DNA of 64,000 nucleotides from Ralstonia pickettii DTP0602 (GCA_000471925.1 CP006668.1:992001-1056000); one strand, 5' to 3'. Shown: positions 42,355-50,995, counted from the first letter of the stretch. A program made the numbers and translations. Notes: a model not told the origin generated them from the sequence alone.

Positions 42355-43269
42355 TTGCAACTGAAGTGGATAGAGGATCTCCTGGCAATCGAGCAGACCA
42401 AAAGTTTTTCCCGGGCGGCCGAATTGCGATTCGTCACCCAGTCGGCGCTTTCTCGGCGGGTCAAATCGCTCGAGGACTGGGTCGGGGTTGAGCTGGTCGA
42501 CCGTGGAACCTATCCGGTCGAACTGACCACGGCCGGCCGTCGGTTTTGTGAGCAGAGCAAGGAGTCAGTTGGCGCGCTGACCGAGATTCGCTCAGCGCTG
42601 CGGCAGGAGGCCAGGATGCCTGGACGCTCCATCCAGATCACTGCCGGGCACACCCTGTCACTGACCTTCCTGCCCAAATGGCTGAAGCAGTTTCACCAGC
42701 GTTCCGGGGATTTCAATGCCCGCGTCGTCGCAGCCAATGTTCACGACGCCGTCATCGCCCTTGCCGAGGGCAGTTGCGATCTGATGATTGGGTACCACCA
42801 TCCGCTCGTCCCCATGCAACTGGACGAGGACAAATTTGTGAGCCTGACCTTGGGACAGGAAGCGTTTATCCCCGTTTCTGCGCCGAACGGTCGTGGCGCA
42901 CCAATGTTTGCACTGCCTGGCTCTGCAACTGCCCCTCTGCCATACCTCGCTTACACGGCGACTACCTTTATGGGACGGGTGGTCGACGTGATCCTGAATA
43001 GCGTGGATACCTCCTACCATTTCCGCGCCTGCTACGAAACAGACATGGCGATGCTGCTGATGAAAATGGTTGTCGAGGGATACGGGGTTGCCTGGCTTCC
43101 GTTCAGTGCCGTCAGCGAGGAGATCGACGCAGGCCGGCTTGTCCGCGCCGGCGGCGACGAGTGGAGCGCGCAACTGGAGATTCGGTCCTATCGTGCAATA
43201 TCCAACACGAACCCCACTATGCAAGACCTGTGGAAGTCGTTGGAAGATTCCGTTTACCGAGGCGCATAA
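42355..43269 (+). CDS. LysR-family regulator of the aspartate operon
   Basis: 304 residues from a TTG at 42355 with GAGGGG 5 nt before it; there is no nearby in-frame ATG. HTH: FSRAAELRFVTQSALSRRVK. The effector domain begins RSIQITAGHTLSLTFLPKWL and has DLMIGYHHPLVPMQLD. The sequence ends SLEDSVYRGA. It resembles the YhjC/HypT-type LysR proteins found beside aspartate/C4-acid genes. Divergence from aspA and the palindrome between them make it the likely local regulator. Confidence 0.92.
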   Translation: MQLKWIEDLLAIEQTKSFSRAAELRFVTQSALSRRVKSLEDWVGVELVDRGTYPVELTTAGRRFCEQSKESVGALTEIRSALRQEARMPGRSIQITAGHTLSLTFLPKWLKQFHQRSGDFNARVVAANVHDAVIALAEGSCDLMIGYHHPLVPMQLDEDKFVSLTLGQEAFIPVSAPNGRGAPMFALPGSATAPLPYLAYTATTFMGRVVDVILNSVDTSYHFRACYETDMAMLLMKMVVEGYGVAWLPFSAVSEEIDAGRLVRAGGDEWSAQLEIRSYRAISNTNPTMQDLWKSLEDSVYRGA

Positions 43270-44072
43270 GAAGTGCCGCGTGGGTGAGTCGAGGATAGCA
43301 GCCAAGCTCTTGTTGCCGATCAGGCAGCGCACTTAACCGCAATCGTAGGCGTCCCTGTTCAGTTGGAACGGCCGTTACTGATTTGCGGAACGGCCGTAGG
43401 CGCTGCCTGAAACGACCGTCTCAAGCTCGGTGTCGTTCGGGTCATCGACAATCCGAGACCGGCTTGACTCAAACTGGCCGGCTAATGCCGTTACGCTTCC
43501 CCTTCACGGGCGCCAGCTGTGTTGAGCGGGAGCGTAACGCTGGCGTTTCCGGGCCACGGCAATAGGGCACGATAACGTTGCCTTATCGCAGCGTCGCTAT
43601 GCGAAGGGACCTGCAGGCGGTTGGTAATCTTGTATCCGAGACAGCCGCGTGCCGAAGGCAAGGGCACGTAGCCGGAAGCTAGAACTACAGCCGTTGATGC
43701 GCAGTTAGCCGCGGTAGCGGTGGCGCATCGGCACCGATACCCAAAATGTTGGGGATTGCTTGGAGATTATGCTTGGTGTGGAGGAGAGGCGATATCACCC
43801 AGCCTGGTTGCCAGGTCGGGTAGCAGCCAATCGCGGGGGATTGGGATGATGATGGTCGCCGGGGTCGCCACCGCAGCGGCCGTGGGGTCTGAAGCCGCCA
43901 CCGCGGCTCGCAGGCGATAGAATGTAGGAATCAAATCGCAATGCGCAATTCCGCCGAGAGAGCGGCTTATTGCGCATTTCACGTGACGTAGGAGCAGATC
44001 GGGCTCATGCGCGAGCACCAATATTGTGCTCCGTGGCTTACGCAACGCTCCATATGCCTACATTTTTCTCCA
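43270..44072. other. Non-coding region carrying a structured dispersed repeat
   Basis: 803 nt between the LysR gene and the Hfq paralog. The central part (about 43530-43730) is one copy of a repeat described separately. The remainder holds no supported gene; a few Arg/Ala-rich frames are open only because of GC content. Confidence 0.5.
43530..43730 (+). repeat. Structured non-coding repeat, copy A
   Basis: Similar along its length to 61200-61380. Shared blocks include CTTGTATCCGAGACAGCC (43629-43646), GTAGCCGGAAGC (43668-43679) and a hairpin CGATAA...TTATCG (43570-43588). Differences between copies fall partly in loops and partly as small indels. No reading frame is kept in common. It could be a small RNA, a mobile non-coding element or the remnant of an IS family. 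Confidence 0.6.
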
Positions 44073-44399
44073 ATGCAGCTTGAAGACCCCAATCCGCAGA
44101 ACGGCTTTCTGAACGCAGCGCGAAAAGAGCGAAAGCGTGTCCAAGTGTATCTTGTCAATGGTATCCGGCTAATCGGGTCAATCGAGTCATTCGATCAGTT
44201 TGTCGTGATGCTCAGCACGCCTGGCGGTATGCAGGCTATTTACAAGCGAGCCATATCGACTATTCAATTGGATACCGGGGCACATCAATCAGGCCCTGGC
44301 ACACGTCCGACACGCGTGCCCTCCGATAACGACACCACTGCTCCCACTGTGGTCATGAGAAAGCGGCGTCCGATGCCGGCTGGTGGGGGAGGGGAGTAG
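44073..44399 (+). CDS. Divergent Hfq-family RNA chaperone (Hfq paralog)
   Basis: 108 residues from the ATG at 44073. The Sm fold is clear: [38 protein letters not shown] (Sm1) and [10 protein letters not shown] (Sm2). Standard Hfq has YKHA; here it is YKRA (57-60), placing an extra Arg at the proximal uridine-binding pore. Loop 4 is GG-rich and the C-terminal tail (66-108) is Pro/Thr/Arg-rich with a GGGGE end. It lacks the hflX neighbour of the housekeeping hfq. It likely forms a hexamer with altered RNA preference. No good Shine-Dalgarno is visible. Confidence 0.88.
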   Translation: MQLEDPNPQNGFLNAARKERKRVQVYLVNGIRLIGSIESFDQFVVMLSTPGGMQAIYKRAISTIQLDTGAHQSGPGTRPTRVPSDNDTTAPTVVMRKRRPMPAGGGGE

Positions 44400-44447
44400 T
44401 TCTTCGCTGCGACACGCTTAAGAGGATGGTGTGTCCATATCCAGAGT

Positions 44448-44981
44448 TTGACCGCCCAGCTCGGTTTTGGTGACCGCGGTGAGTACGTTCTCGATTGGTT
44501 CCACATCGCCATGCGGGTACAGAACCTCGAACAGATGATCAAGGGCCGGCCGGCACACTGCGACGGCCCGACCAACGCGGCATTGATCAAGGCGCTGCAT
44601 AGCTCCAAGTGGCCCCTGTGGCACGGCTGCCCCTATCCGGCGTTGCGCCGACTAAAAAGCCTGGGCTGGGATCTGGATGCTGAGGCCAGCCCCGAGGAGG
44701 CCAAACTCCTTGGCAAGCTCGAGGAGTTCATTGTCTACCTGGACAACAACCGGCACCTCATCGTGAACTACGGTGACCGCTATCGGCATGGAGAGCCCAT
44801 TGCCTCAGGTTTTGTCGAGTCGGCCGTCAACCAGGTGGTCAGCAAGCGATTCGTCAAACGGCAGCAGATGGCCTGGCAGCCTCGGCACGCGCACAACCTG
44901 CTTCAAATCCGGACGGCCGTGCTCAATAACCAACTCCGGTCTTACGTTGACCGATGGTATCCGTCCATCGCCGGAGAATAA
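44448..44981 (+). pseudogene. ISKra4-family transposase, C-terminal fragment
   Basis: Reads EYVLDWFHIAMRVQNLEQMI, then WDLDAEASPEEAKLLGKLEE, HGEPIASGFVESAVNQVVSK and QQMAWQPRHAHNLLQIRTAV. These are the catalytic C-terminal blocks of ISKra4-type transposases (the 'lDwFHi.mr' start and 'sg.vEs.vn..v.kR..k.qqM.W'). The N-terminal two thirds are missing; sequence before about 44460 is unrelated. A dead IS fragment, and a boundary of the small island that follows. Confidence 0.75.
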
Positions 44982-45055
44982 GAACACCGCCTTGCCGCTT
45001 AGTCAGCCCCCGGTTTGGCGCGGTCTCCTATGGGCCCTTGCAAGCTATAGGTTCG

Positions 45056-45073
45056 TGTAGTAACGTAACTACA
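45056..45073. promoter_or_regulatory. Operator candidate of the Phd/PIN toxin-antitoxin operon
   Basis: TGTAGT (45056-45061) and ACTACA (45068-45073) form a perfect inverted repeat around AACGTA, 24 nt before the antitoxin start. Phd/YefM antitoxins bind such short palindromes to repress their own promoter. Confidence 0.55.
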
Positions 45074-45097
45074 TCGTCGGTCTGCAGGGGGCTAAAA

Positions 45098-45352
45098 GTG
45101 CACATCACAACTCTATCCAGTCGAGAGCTGAACCAGGATGTAACTCGCGCCAAGAAGGCCACGAAGGACGGCCCCGTTTTCATTACTGATCGAGGCCGAC
45201 CTTCTCACGTCCTGTTGAGCATCGAGGAATATCAGCGACTCACTGGTAGTCAGCAAAAGATTGCTGACCTGCTGGCCATGCCGGAAGCCGAGGATATTGA
45301 TCTCGATATCCCCCATCATGCTGAACTTGCTCGACCGGCGGACCTCGACTGA
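45098..45352 (+). CDS. Phd/YefM-family antitoxin
   Basis: 84 residues from the GTG at 45098 (AGGGGG upstream); longer in-frame starts run into the IS fragment. The N-terminus HITTLSSRELNQDVTRAKKA is the Phd/YefM fold (first strand plus DNA-binding helix), then GPVFITDRGRPSHVLLSIEE and YQRLTG. The acidic C-terminal part (AEDIDLDIPHHAELARPADL) wraps the toxin. Its stop overlaps the toxin start by one base. It would inhibit the PIN toxin and autoregulate. Confidence 0.92.
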   Translation: MHITTLSSRELNQDVTRAKKATKDGPVFITDRGRPSHVLLSIEEYQRLTGSQQKIADLLAMPEAEDIDLDIPHHAELARPADLD

Positions 45353-45777
45353 TGTTCATCCTAGACACTAACGTCGTCTCCGAACTGCGCAAGGCTCGAC
45401 ATGGAAAAGCTGATTTCCACGTCGTTCAATGGGCCGACAGCGTCGCCGCTGCCGATTTGTTCGTGTCGGCTATCACGATCCACGAACTGGAAATAGGCGT
45501 TCTGCTGGCCGAGCGTCGTGATCCGCCGAAGGGAGCGGTTCTACGAGCCTGGCTCGATAACCACGTCCTACCAGCGTTTGCGGGACGCATCTTGCCAATT
45601 GATACGGCAGTTGCGCAGAGGAGTGCGAGGTTGCATGTCCCGGACCCGCAGCCGCTGCGGGATGGCCTAATTGCTGCCACCGCGCTGGTGCACGGAATGA
45701 CAGTCGCAACACGAAACGTTTCAGATTTCGTCGCTTCACGGGTCGCGCTGCTCAATCCCTGGACGTGGGAACCATAG
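45352..45777 (+). CDS. FitB/VapC-type PIN-domain toxin
   Basis: 141 residues. It starts MFILDTNVVSELRKARHGKA (D5), has TIHELEIGVLLAERRDPPKG (conserved Glu), and ends RDGLIAATALVHGMTVATRN with VSDF for the last acidic residues. This LDTNVvSELRk form is the FitB subgroup, usually paired with Phd-like antitoxins as here. A ribonuclease that slows growth when its antitoxin is lost. It may stabilise the surrounding island. Confidence 0.93.
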   Translation: MFILDTNVVSELRKARHGKADFHVVQWADSVAAADLFVSAITIHELEIGVLLAERRDPPKGAVLRAWLDNHVLPAFAGRILPIDTAVAQRSARLHVPDPQPLRDGLIAATALVHGMTVATRNVSDFVASRVALLNPWTWEP

Positions 45778-45928
45778 CGGTAAGCCTCGTGGCGCGCGCT
45801 ACGCGATCCGGGCCTTCCGTCATTGGTTGTGGGATGGTCGACCGCAGGTCTGACGACGCCGTTGACGAGAGCCGCTAGAATGCTTCAGCGCATCCGCACC
45901 TGCAGTGACTTCGACGAAGGAGAACAAA

Positions 45929-47041
45929 TTGGCCCCAGAGCAAGCGGTTGAACCACTTGTCGCGCAGGATGCGACGGACGTTCCCGGTCAGATGGAGGTT
46001 CCCAGCGCTGACGTGGCGTCCGACGCGAACCCCGTCATTGGTCAGGCCAGTAGCGAAGGCGGCGGTGTTGGAAGCATTGATACTCAGGCCCGACGCCTGG
46101 ACTTCTGGACGACCAGCCGGAATAGCAGCGCCAAGGCGACGGTGTCATATCGGCGCCGACGGACTTACGCAAGCCCGGAAGCCCCGACTGAAGCGCCGAC
46201 CCAGGAAGAACCGATTGAAGCTGCCGCCCCGCAAGCGCTGGTCGAGTATGGCGCTGCTGAGGCACCGATTGAAGCGATGCGGTCGGTAGCGCCGACTGAA
46301 GCGTTGACCGCCGAAGCTCCGGTTGAGGCCGCGGCGGCGGTAGAGTCGATTGAACCTGACGTCCAGGGCGAGTTACCTGAAGCTCAAGCCTCGATAGAGC
46401 CGCTTGAAGCCCTGGCCCCGGAAGCATCCACTGAAGAGAAACGACCACGGAAGCGCCGACAGACGTCGAAAGCGCTGACAGAACCTGCCGCCCCGGCAGC
46501 AACGACTGAAGAGCGGAGACCACGGAAGCGCCAACAGAAGCCGAAAGCGTCGACTGAAGTTGCCGCTCCGGAAGCTCCGACTGAAGGGACGCGAACCCGG
46601 AAGCGCGGACAGAAGCTGAAAACGCTGGCTGAAGCCGTCGCTTCGGAAGCAACGACTGAAGTGACGCAAACCCGGAAGCGCCTACAGAAGCGGGAAGCGC
46701 CTGCCGAAACGCAAAGCACACCTAAACCCGTAACCTCTCGTGAACTGCTCGCACAACTGGCATCCGTCGATGCGCAAATTGAGCAGTTGTGGGCTGCGGA
46801 GGTGCCAAAGGTGGTGGAGGAGATTCAGCAGTTGATGCAGGAGTACGACCTGAGCATTGACGACATTGCAGGCAAGCCAAGCGTTGGGCGCGCTGCGGGT
46901 GCGGTTCCAACTAAGAAAAAGGCTGCGCCCCTTCCGAAGTACCGCAATCCCAAAACGGGGCAGACCTGGTCGGGTCGTGGTAGGGCTCCGGCATGGATTG
47001 GCACGAAGCCCCAGCGTTTTCTGATTGATCTCCACGACTGA
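45929..47041 (+). CDS. H-NS-family nucleoid protein with a long repetitive N-terminal extension
   Basis: 370 residues from the TTG at 45929, chosen for AAGGAG at 45917-45922; a GTG at 45905 would add eight residues. Residues about 80-180 are rich in EAPTEA/PIEA units. Then come three 25-residue repeats and a partial fourth (RPRKRRQTSK, RPRKRQQKPK, RTRKRGQKLK, QTRKRLQKRE), each followed by an acidic TEE/TEG end; at DNA level 46442-46516, 46517-46591, 46592-46666. After a coiled-coil segment (LLAQLASVDAQIEQLWAAEV, EEIQQLMQEYDLSIDDIAG) the H-NS DNA-binding domain closes the protein (YRNPKTGQTWSGRGRAPAWI). Usual H-NS proteins are about 95-135 residues, so the extension is exceptional. Confidence 0.88.
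   Translation: MAPEQAVEPLVAQDATDVPGQMEVPSADVASDANPVIGQASSEGGGVGSIDTQARRLDFWTTSRNSSAKATVSYRRRRTYASPEAPTEAPTQEEPIEAAAPQALVEYGAAEAPIEAMRSVAPTEALTAEAPVEAAAAVESIEPDVQGELPEAQASIEPLEALAPEASTEEKRPRKRRQTSKALTEPAAPAATTEERRPRKRQQKPKASTEVAAPEAPTEGTRTRKRGQKLKTLAEAVASEATTEVTQTRKRLQKREAPAETQSTPKPVTSRELLAQLASVDAQIEQLWAAEVPKVVEEIQQLMQEYDLSIDDIAGKPSVGRAAGAVPTKKKAAPLPKYRNPKTGQTWSGRGRAPAWIGTKPQRFLIDLHD
46442..46713 (+). repeat. Coding tandem repeat, 75-nt unit, about 3.6 copies
   Basis: Three full units begin at 46442, 46517 and 46592 and a partial one at 46667. Each encodes a basic RxRKRxQ block followed by a Lys/Thr and acidic part. The unit is exactly 25 codons, so copy-number change would keep the frame. 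The basic blocks look like extra DNA-contact elements of AT-hook-like character. Confidence 0.75.
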
Positions 47042-47809
47042 AGGTCGCGTTGTCGGGTGCGGCCGGTCCGCACTCATTCAGACATCGGGGCTGGCTCTTT
47101 TTCTTGTGTGCCCTCGGCGACCGGCGCGGCTACTCGCTCTTGTGCGCCTACTTCCGCTTGGTTTTGTTTGAGCGCAGCATTGAATGTCGGTGCGGCTCGC
47201 TGACATGCCGGCGCGCATGAACGCTCTCCCTGACCACGCCGTGTGCCAGGTCTAGTTCGCGTTTCTCCGAAGTGGGCGATGCACCCTAGCACGCGGGCTT
47301 GCCCAATTGGAGCAGCCCCGTGGGACGATCGATGCCGGAGATGGTTGGCTTGCCGAACAAGCCGTGGGCCACGAGGTGCTGGCCGCGTGGCTTGCCAAAC
47401 CCCTGTGGTTCTGTGAGGATTTCCCCGCACTCCCGAGGAGTTGAGGGTTGGCCGGGATTCGACGATAACGCGCAGTTATCGGCAAAGGATGGCTCGTCGG
47501 CCTCCGCGGGTGGACAATGGTGCAGGCTAAGACGGCTGCTGTCCGAGCACCGGTTCGGTGGCGGCGTCGGCGTCGGCAAGCCTCCTGTCGGCGGCAATTT
47601 TTTCGGCGACCTCTCTCTCGCCTTGCGCCGAGCGGGACATTTCGCGAGCTTGATCGCCAAGGGGAACCAAGGGCGCGCGCCTGCTCAGGCGCGCCAGGCC
47701 CGGTAAAATCAAAGCCAAAAACTGAGGCGAATATCAGGGAAAAACAGCACGCCGACGATTGCCGCGATGATCATACAGTCACGCAGAACTGCGTCATCCT
47801 ACCAATGGC
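47042..47809. other. Intergenic region, no supported gene
   Basis: 768 nt between the H-NS-type gene and the porin terminator. Two short minus-strand tails look mildly coding (AEVGAQERVAAPVAEGTQEK near 47100; REVAEKIAADRRLADADAAT near 47580), but neither has a start, a domain or continuity. Possibly scraps of lost genes. Confidence 0.4.
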
Positions 47810-47845
47810 AAAAAGCGTCCCCGTCTCACGGAGATAGCGGGGACG
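47810..47845 (-). terminator. Intrinsic terminator of the porin gene
   Basis: On the minus strand CGTCCCCG pairs with CGGGGACG (47838-47845 with 47816-47823), extended by an inner TCTC/GAGA helix, and is followed directly by CTTTTT (47810-47815). It starts 15 nt after the porin stop. GC stem plus U-tract makes this a standard rho-independent terminator. Confidence 0.88.
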
Positions 47846-47859
47846 AAAGAGCATCTCTA

Positions 47860-48999
47860 TCAGAAATTATGGCGGATGCCGACTGCGGCGCCGAACATTG
47901 AACTCTGACCGGTGCCGAGGAAGTATCCGTTGATAAAGCTGACTGCGGACGTGTCGAAGTTCAGGCCTGCATTCTTTGAATATGCGGTCGTCAGATAGAC
48001 GTCAGTCCGCTTGGAAAGACGGTAGTCGGCGATGAACGAGATCTGCCAAGGATTTTTCATACTCCTATCGCCAAACTTCTTGATGTCGTCGTAGTAGTAG
48101 CCCAGGGTCAACTCAATTCCCTGAGTGAGGTTGTAGTTGGCGCCCGCCCAGTAGAAGTCATCACGCAAAACCGTTGAGCCATCGGCACCCCTGCTCTGAC
48201 CCCAGCGGTAGCCAGCCATCAGCTTGGCGCGCCCGTCGAAGCTGTAGCTTGCGGCGACGGCGGCTTTCTTAAATCTACCAGTGTCGCCCGCCGTGGTCAG
48301 CGTTGGGTTGTACTGGTTGTACCCCACGGTTGCGGAAAAGGGGCCAGAATCGTACGTCAATGCGGCGCCATAGCCGGTGTCGCGACGAAACTGCCCCGGG
48401 ACTTCGCCATTGCCGAGGAACCCGTTGCCAAACGACCAGTTGGCGCTCGCAGTCAGGGGGCCGAATACCCCGGTGTACTTCAATGTGTTGTCAGAGCGGA
48501 AGTCCATGCCGATCTGTGCCACGATCGGTTCATACTGCGTTGAGAAGGCTGTCGGCGAGAAGTTCGCCAACGCGTCGAACCAGCTTATGTACTGGCGACC
48601 AAAGGTGAAGGTACCAATCCCCTTGTCATCGAAGCCGACAAAGGCCTGGCGGCCAAACAGGCGCCCCCCTTGCTGCATCATGCCATTATCCAGGGCGAAG
48701 CCGCCTTCCAGCACGAAGATTGCGTTCAGGCCGCCACCGAGCTCTTCGGTTCCCCGCATGCCAAAGCGCGAGCCCGACAACCCACCCGAATTCAGGCGGT
48801 AGACGCTCGTACCAGGACCCGTGCTGAATCCGTTTTCAGCGGACGGCGTCACGGTCGAGAAGTGATTGACATACTCGAGGTTTGCGTCGACCCCTCCATA
48901 CAGCAACACACCGGATTGAGCCTGCGCAGCGCCACAGGCGAGCCACGCGCCCAGCGTCAGCGCGGCACTGCGGCATTTGATCCCATACGTCGATTTCAT
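47860..48999 (-). CDS. Gram-negative outer-membrane porin (Porin_4/OmpC-like family)
   Basis: 379 residues from the ATG at 48999 (GGGAGACAGG upstream); the frame is open to 49065 but the signal peptide (AALTLGAWLACGAAQAQS) fits the inner start. Mature part begins GVLLYGGVDANLEYVNHFST. Family blocks: SGSRFGMRGTEELGGGLNAI, GGRLFGRQAFVGFDDKGIGT, FGRQYISWFDAL, and a C-terminal Phe (AAVGIRHNF). A trimeric channel for small hydrophilic solutes. It is a monocistronic unit; no operon link with the polyamine-type transporter 350 nt away. Confidence 0.95.
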   Translation of the reverse strand: MKSTYGIKCRSAALTLGAWLACGAAQAQSGVLLYGGVDANLEYVNHFSTVTPSAENGFSTGPGTSVYRLNSGGLSGSRFGMRGTEELGGGLNAIFVLEGGFALDNGMMQQGGRLFGRQAFVGFDDKGIGTFTFGRQYISWFDALANFSPTAFSTQYEPIVAQIGMDFRSDNTLKYTGVFGPLTASANWSFGNGFLGNGEVPGQFRRDTGYGAALTYDSGPFSATVGYNQYNPTLTTAGDTGRFKKAAVAASYSFDGRAKLMAGYRWGQSRGADGSTVLRDDFYWAGANYNLTQGIELTLGYYYDDIKKFGDRSMKNPWQISFIADYRLSKRTDVYLTTAYSKNAGLNFDTSAVSFINGYFLGTGQSSMFGAAVGIRHNF

Positions 49000-49355
49000 T
49001 CCTGTCTCCCTTTCGTGGTCAAGTCTTCTGGCATGAGGGGTGCCCCTATGGGCGCGTTTATCCATTCGTCCCTTTTCGTGTCAATACGGGCGCGGTTTGG
49101 ACGGAACTGCTACTGAGAGGGCAAGAGCCGCACGGGCCAGCGGTCCATGTACTACGCCGGAAGGTCCGTGCAAGCGGGAACACCGCGACGCGTGAATGCC
49201 TGCCGACGCACCACAACAGCGTGCTGTCAGCGGTCAGCCCAAGTGACCTCACGCGCTTCGAGGGCGAGCAGACCCAGCCGGTCATGGCTGACCGGGCGAT
49301 GCTTCCGCGGCGAATGGCTGAAGTTAGCCGAGGCCTGTCGATACCTGTTGAGTTG
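49000..49355. other. Promoter region of the porin gene and 3' flank of the transporter operon
   Basis: 356 nt between the porin start and the end of the potC-like gene, both on the minus strand. It should hold the porin promoter. No gene or strong hairpin was found. Confidence 0.45.
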
Positions 49356-50141
49356 TCATGGCTTTCGTCGCGTCAGCCAACGTACAAGAAGCAAGACTAG
49401 CGCCGTCGCGGTAATCAGAACGGTCGCCACTGCGGTGATGGTCGGTGTGATCTCCAGCATCAGGTCGTTGTACATTTTCTTCGGCACGGTGTTAATCGTG
49501 CCCGCTAGAAAAACGCTCACGATGACTTCGTCAAAGCTGATTACGAAGGCAAAGATCCAGGCCGCGGCTAGATTGGGCGCCAGCGTCGGCAACACCACCC
49601 GTCGCATGGTCTGTGACCAGCTCGCGCCCAGACTCCATGCCACCTGTTCCATGCGAATATCGAAGCCTCGGATCGCCGTGTTGAGCACCATGACCACGAA
49701 CGGAATAGCGAGCAGGGTGTGTGCGAGAACCAGGCCCGTGATTGTCCCGAGCAGATTCCAGCGGGCGTAGAAGAAATACAGCGCTATCGCGATAATGACG
49801 CCCGGCACGATCAGTGGCAGCATCAGATTGGCTTCGGCCAGCGCGCGCCATTTGGATTGCCCGCGAACCAGGCCATAGCTCGCCAGGCTACCGAGCATGA
49901 CTGCCGCGCTGGCGGTCAGCATCGCGATCAATGCGCTGTTGGAGAAGGCATCAATCCAGTCAGCATCCGACAATAGAACCTGAAACCATCGAAGCGACCA
50001 TCCCGGTGGCGGAAAGGTGAGGGCGTTTGCTGAAGAAAATGACATGGGTAGCACGATGGCCACCGGCATCAACAAGTACGCGAGGGTCAGCAAGGCCCAG
50101 GCCCGGAGCCAAAACGCAGACACTGTACGTGGCGCATTCAT
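49356..50141 (-). CDS. ABC transporter permease, spermidine/putrescine type (PotC-like)
   Basis: 261 residues from the ATG at 50141, which overlaps the upstream permease stop by 4 nt (ATGA). Six hydrophobic spans; the EAA loop for ATPase contact is EQVAWSLGASWSQTMRRVVL. Opening MPVAIVLPMSFSSANALTFP and SLRWFQVLL are typical of PotC/YdcV proteins. It pairs with the PotB-like permease. Last gene of the aminotransferase-transporter operon. Confidence 0.93.
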   Translation of the reverse strand: MNAPRTVSAFWLRAWALLTLAYLLMPVAIVLPMSFSSANALTFPPPGWSLRWFQVLLSDADWIDAFSNSALIAMLTASAAVMLGSLASYGLVRGQSKWRALAEANLMLPLIVPGVIIAIALYFFYARWNLLGTITGLVLAHTLLAIPFVVMVLNTAIRGFDIRMEQVAWSLGASWSQTMRRVVLPTLAPNLAAAWIFAFVISFDEVIVSVFLAGTINTVPKKMYNDLMLEITPTITAVATVLITATALVLLLVRWLTRRKP

Positions 50142-50995
50142 GATTTCGTCTCCGTCATTCGAGTCAGGCGAAGGAAGATCGCAAAGACTCCGAGTGCAAA
50201 CGCGAGTAACGCTGTTGATATTGCGGCCGCCAGTGCCCATTCCGACGTCTCGTTGATCAGCGTGTCAAGAAGGTTGCCCAGAAGTGGCACCTTGCCCCCG
50301 CCGAGAATGGCCGGGGTGATGTAGAAGCCAAGGCTCAGCATAAACAACAACAAGACGCACACACCCAGCGCGGGCAATGACAAAGGGAAGAAGACGCGCC
50401 AGAAGATCTGCCGCTTGGATGCGCCTAGCGACGCCGCCGCCTGCAGCAGTCGATCATCGATACGCAACATGGCAGTGAGGAGAGGCAACACCAGAAAAGG
50501 CAGGAGTATATTTGCCATGCCAATCGTGACGCCAACTTCTGAGTACAAAAGCGTCAACGGCTCACGGATCAAGCCCGTGGCGAGGAGGGTCCGATTCACC
50601 AGGCCCGCGTTTCCCAGGACAACAATCCACGCATAGGTGCGAACCAGGATGCTCACCCAGAATGTCATCAACACCATAGTCATGACCACAGCGCGGCGGC
50701 GCTCGTCGAGTCCGCGCATCCAGTACGCCAGTGGATATCCAAGAAGAACGCACACAATCGTAGCGATCAGGCTCACGCGCAAGGTGTCCACGAAAACACG
50801 AAAATACGCCTTCGTCGTCCACGCTTCTTTGAAGTAATGCAGGGTGAGACCAGTACCACCGTGCACCGACTTCGCCAGCAGACCGCCCAATGAGTAATCA
50901 AAGACGATCAGGAAGAGGGCCAGCAGCGGCAGAGCGCGCCAGCCGTTTGCGTCGGGCATAATTCGATGCCAACGCGAGGAGGACACAGTAGTCAT
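50138..50995 (-). CDS. ABC transporter permease, spermidine/putrescine type (PotB-like)
   Basis: 285 residues. Typical PotB/YdcU features: TLHYFKEAWTTKAYFRVFVD, TLRVSLIATIVCVLLGYPLA, and the EAA loop LLQAAASLGASKRQIFWRVF. The periplasmic N-terminal segment is rather short. It lies 18 nt after the binding-protein gene and overlaps the PotC-like gene. Together they form the inner-membrane channel. Confidence 0.93.
   Translation of the reverse strand: MTTVSSSRWHRIMPDANGWRALPLLALFLIVFDYSLGGLLAKSVHGGTGLTLHYFKEAWTTKAYFRVFVDTLRVSLIATIVCVLLGYPLAYWMRGLDERRRAVVMTMVLMTFWVSILVRTYAWIVVLGNAGLVNRTLLATGLIREPLTLLYSEVGVTIGMANILLPFLVLPLLTAMLRIDDRLLQAAASLGASKRQIFWRVFFPLSLPALGVCVLLLFMLSLGFYITPAILGGGKVPLLGNLLDTLINETSEWALAAAISTALLAFALGVFAIFLRLTRMTETKS

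Noticed and set aside
43530..43730. Integron attC site or tRNA as an explanation of the structured repeat
   Set aside because: No attC core sites or cassette genes are near, and no cloverleaf with an anticodon loop can be drawn.
46442..46713. CRISPR-like or satellite array
   Set aside because: The 75-nt units are contiguous, coding and in frame in an H-NS-type protein; there are no spacers.
47074..47718. Several short frames between the H-NS-type gene and the porin
   Set aside because: Two tails look weakly coding but have no start, no domain and no continuity.
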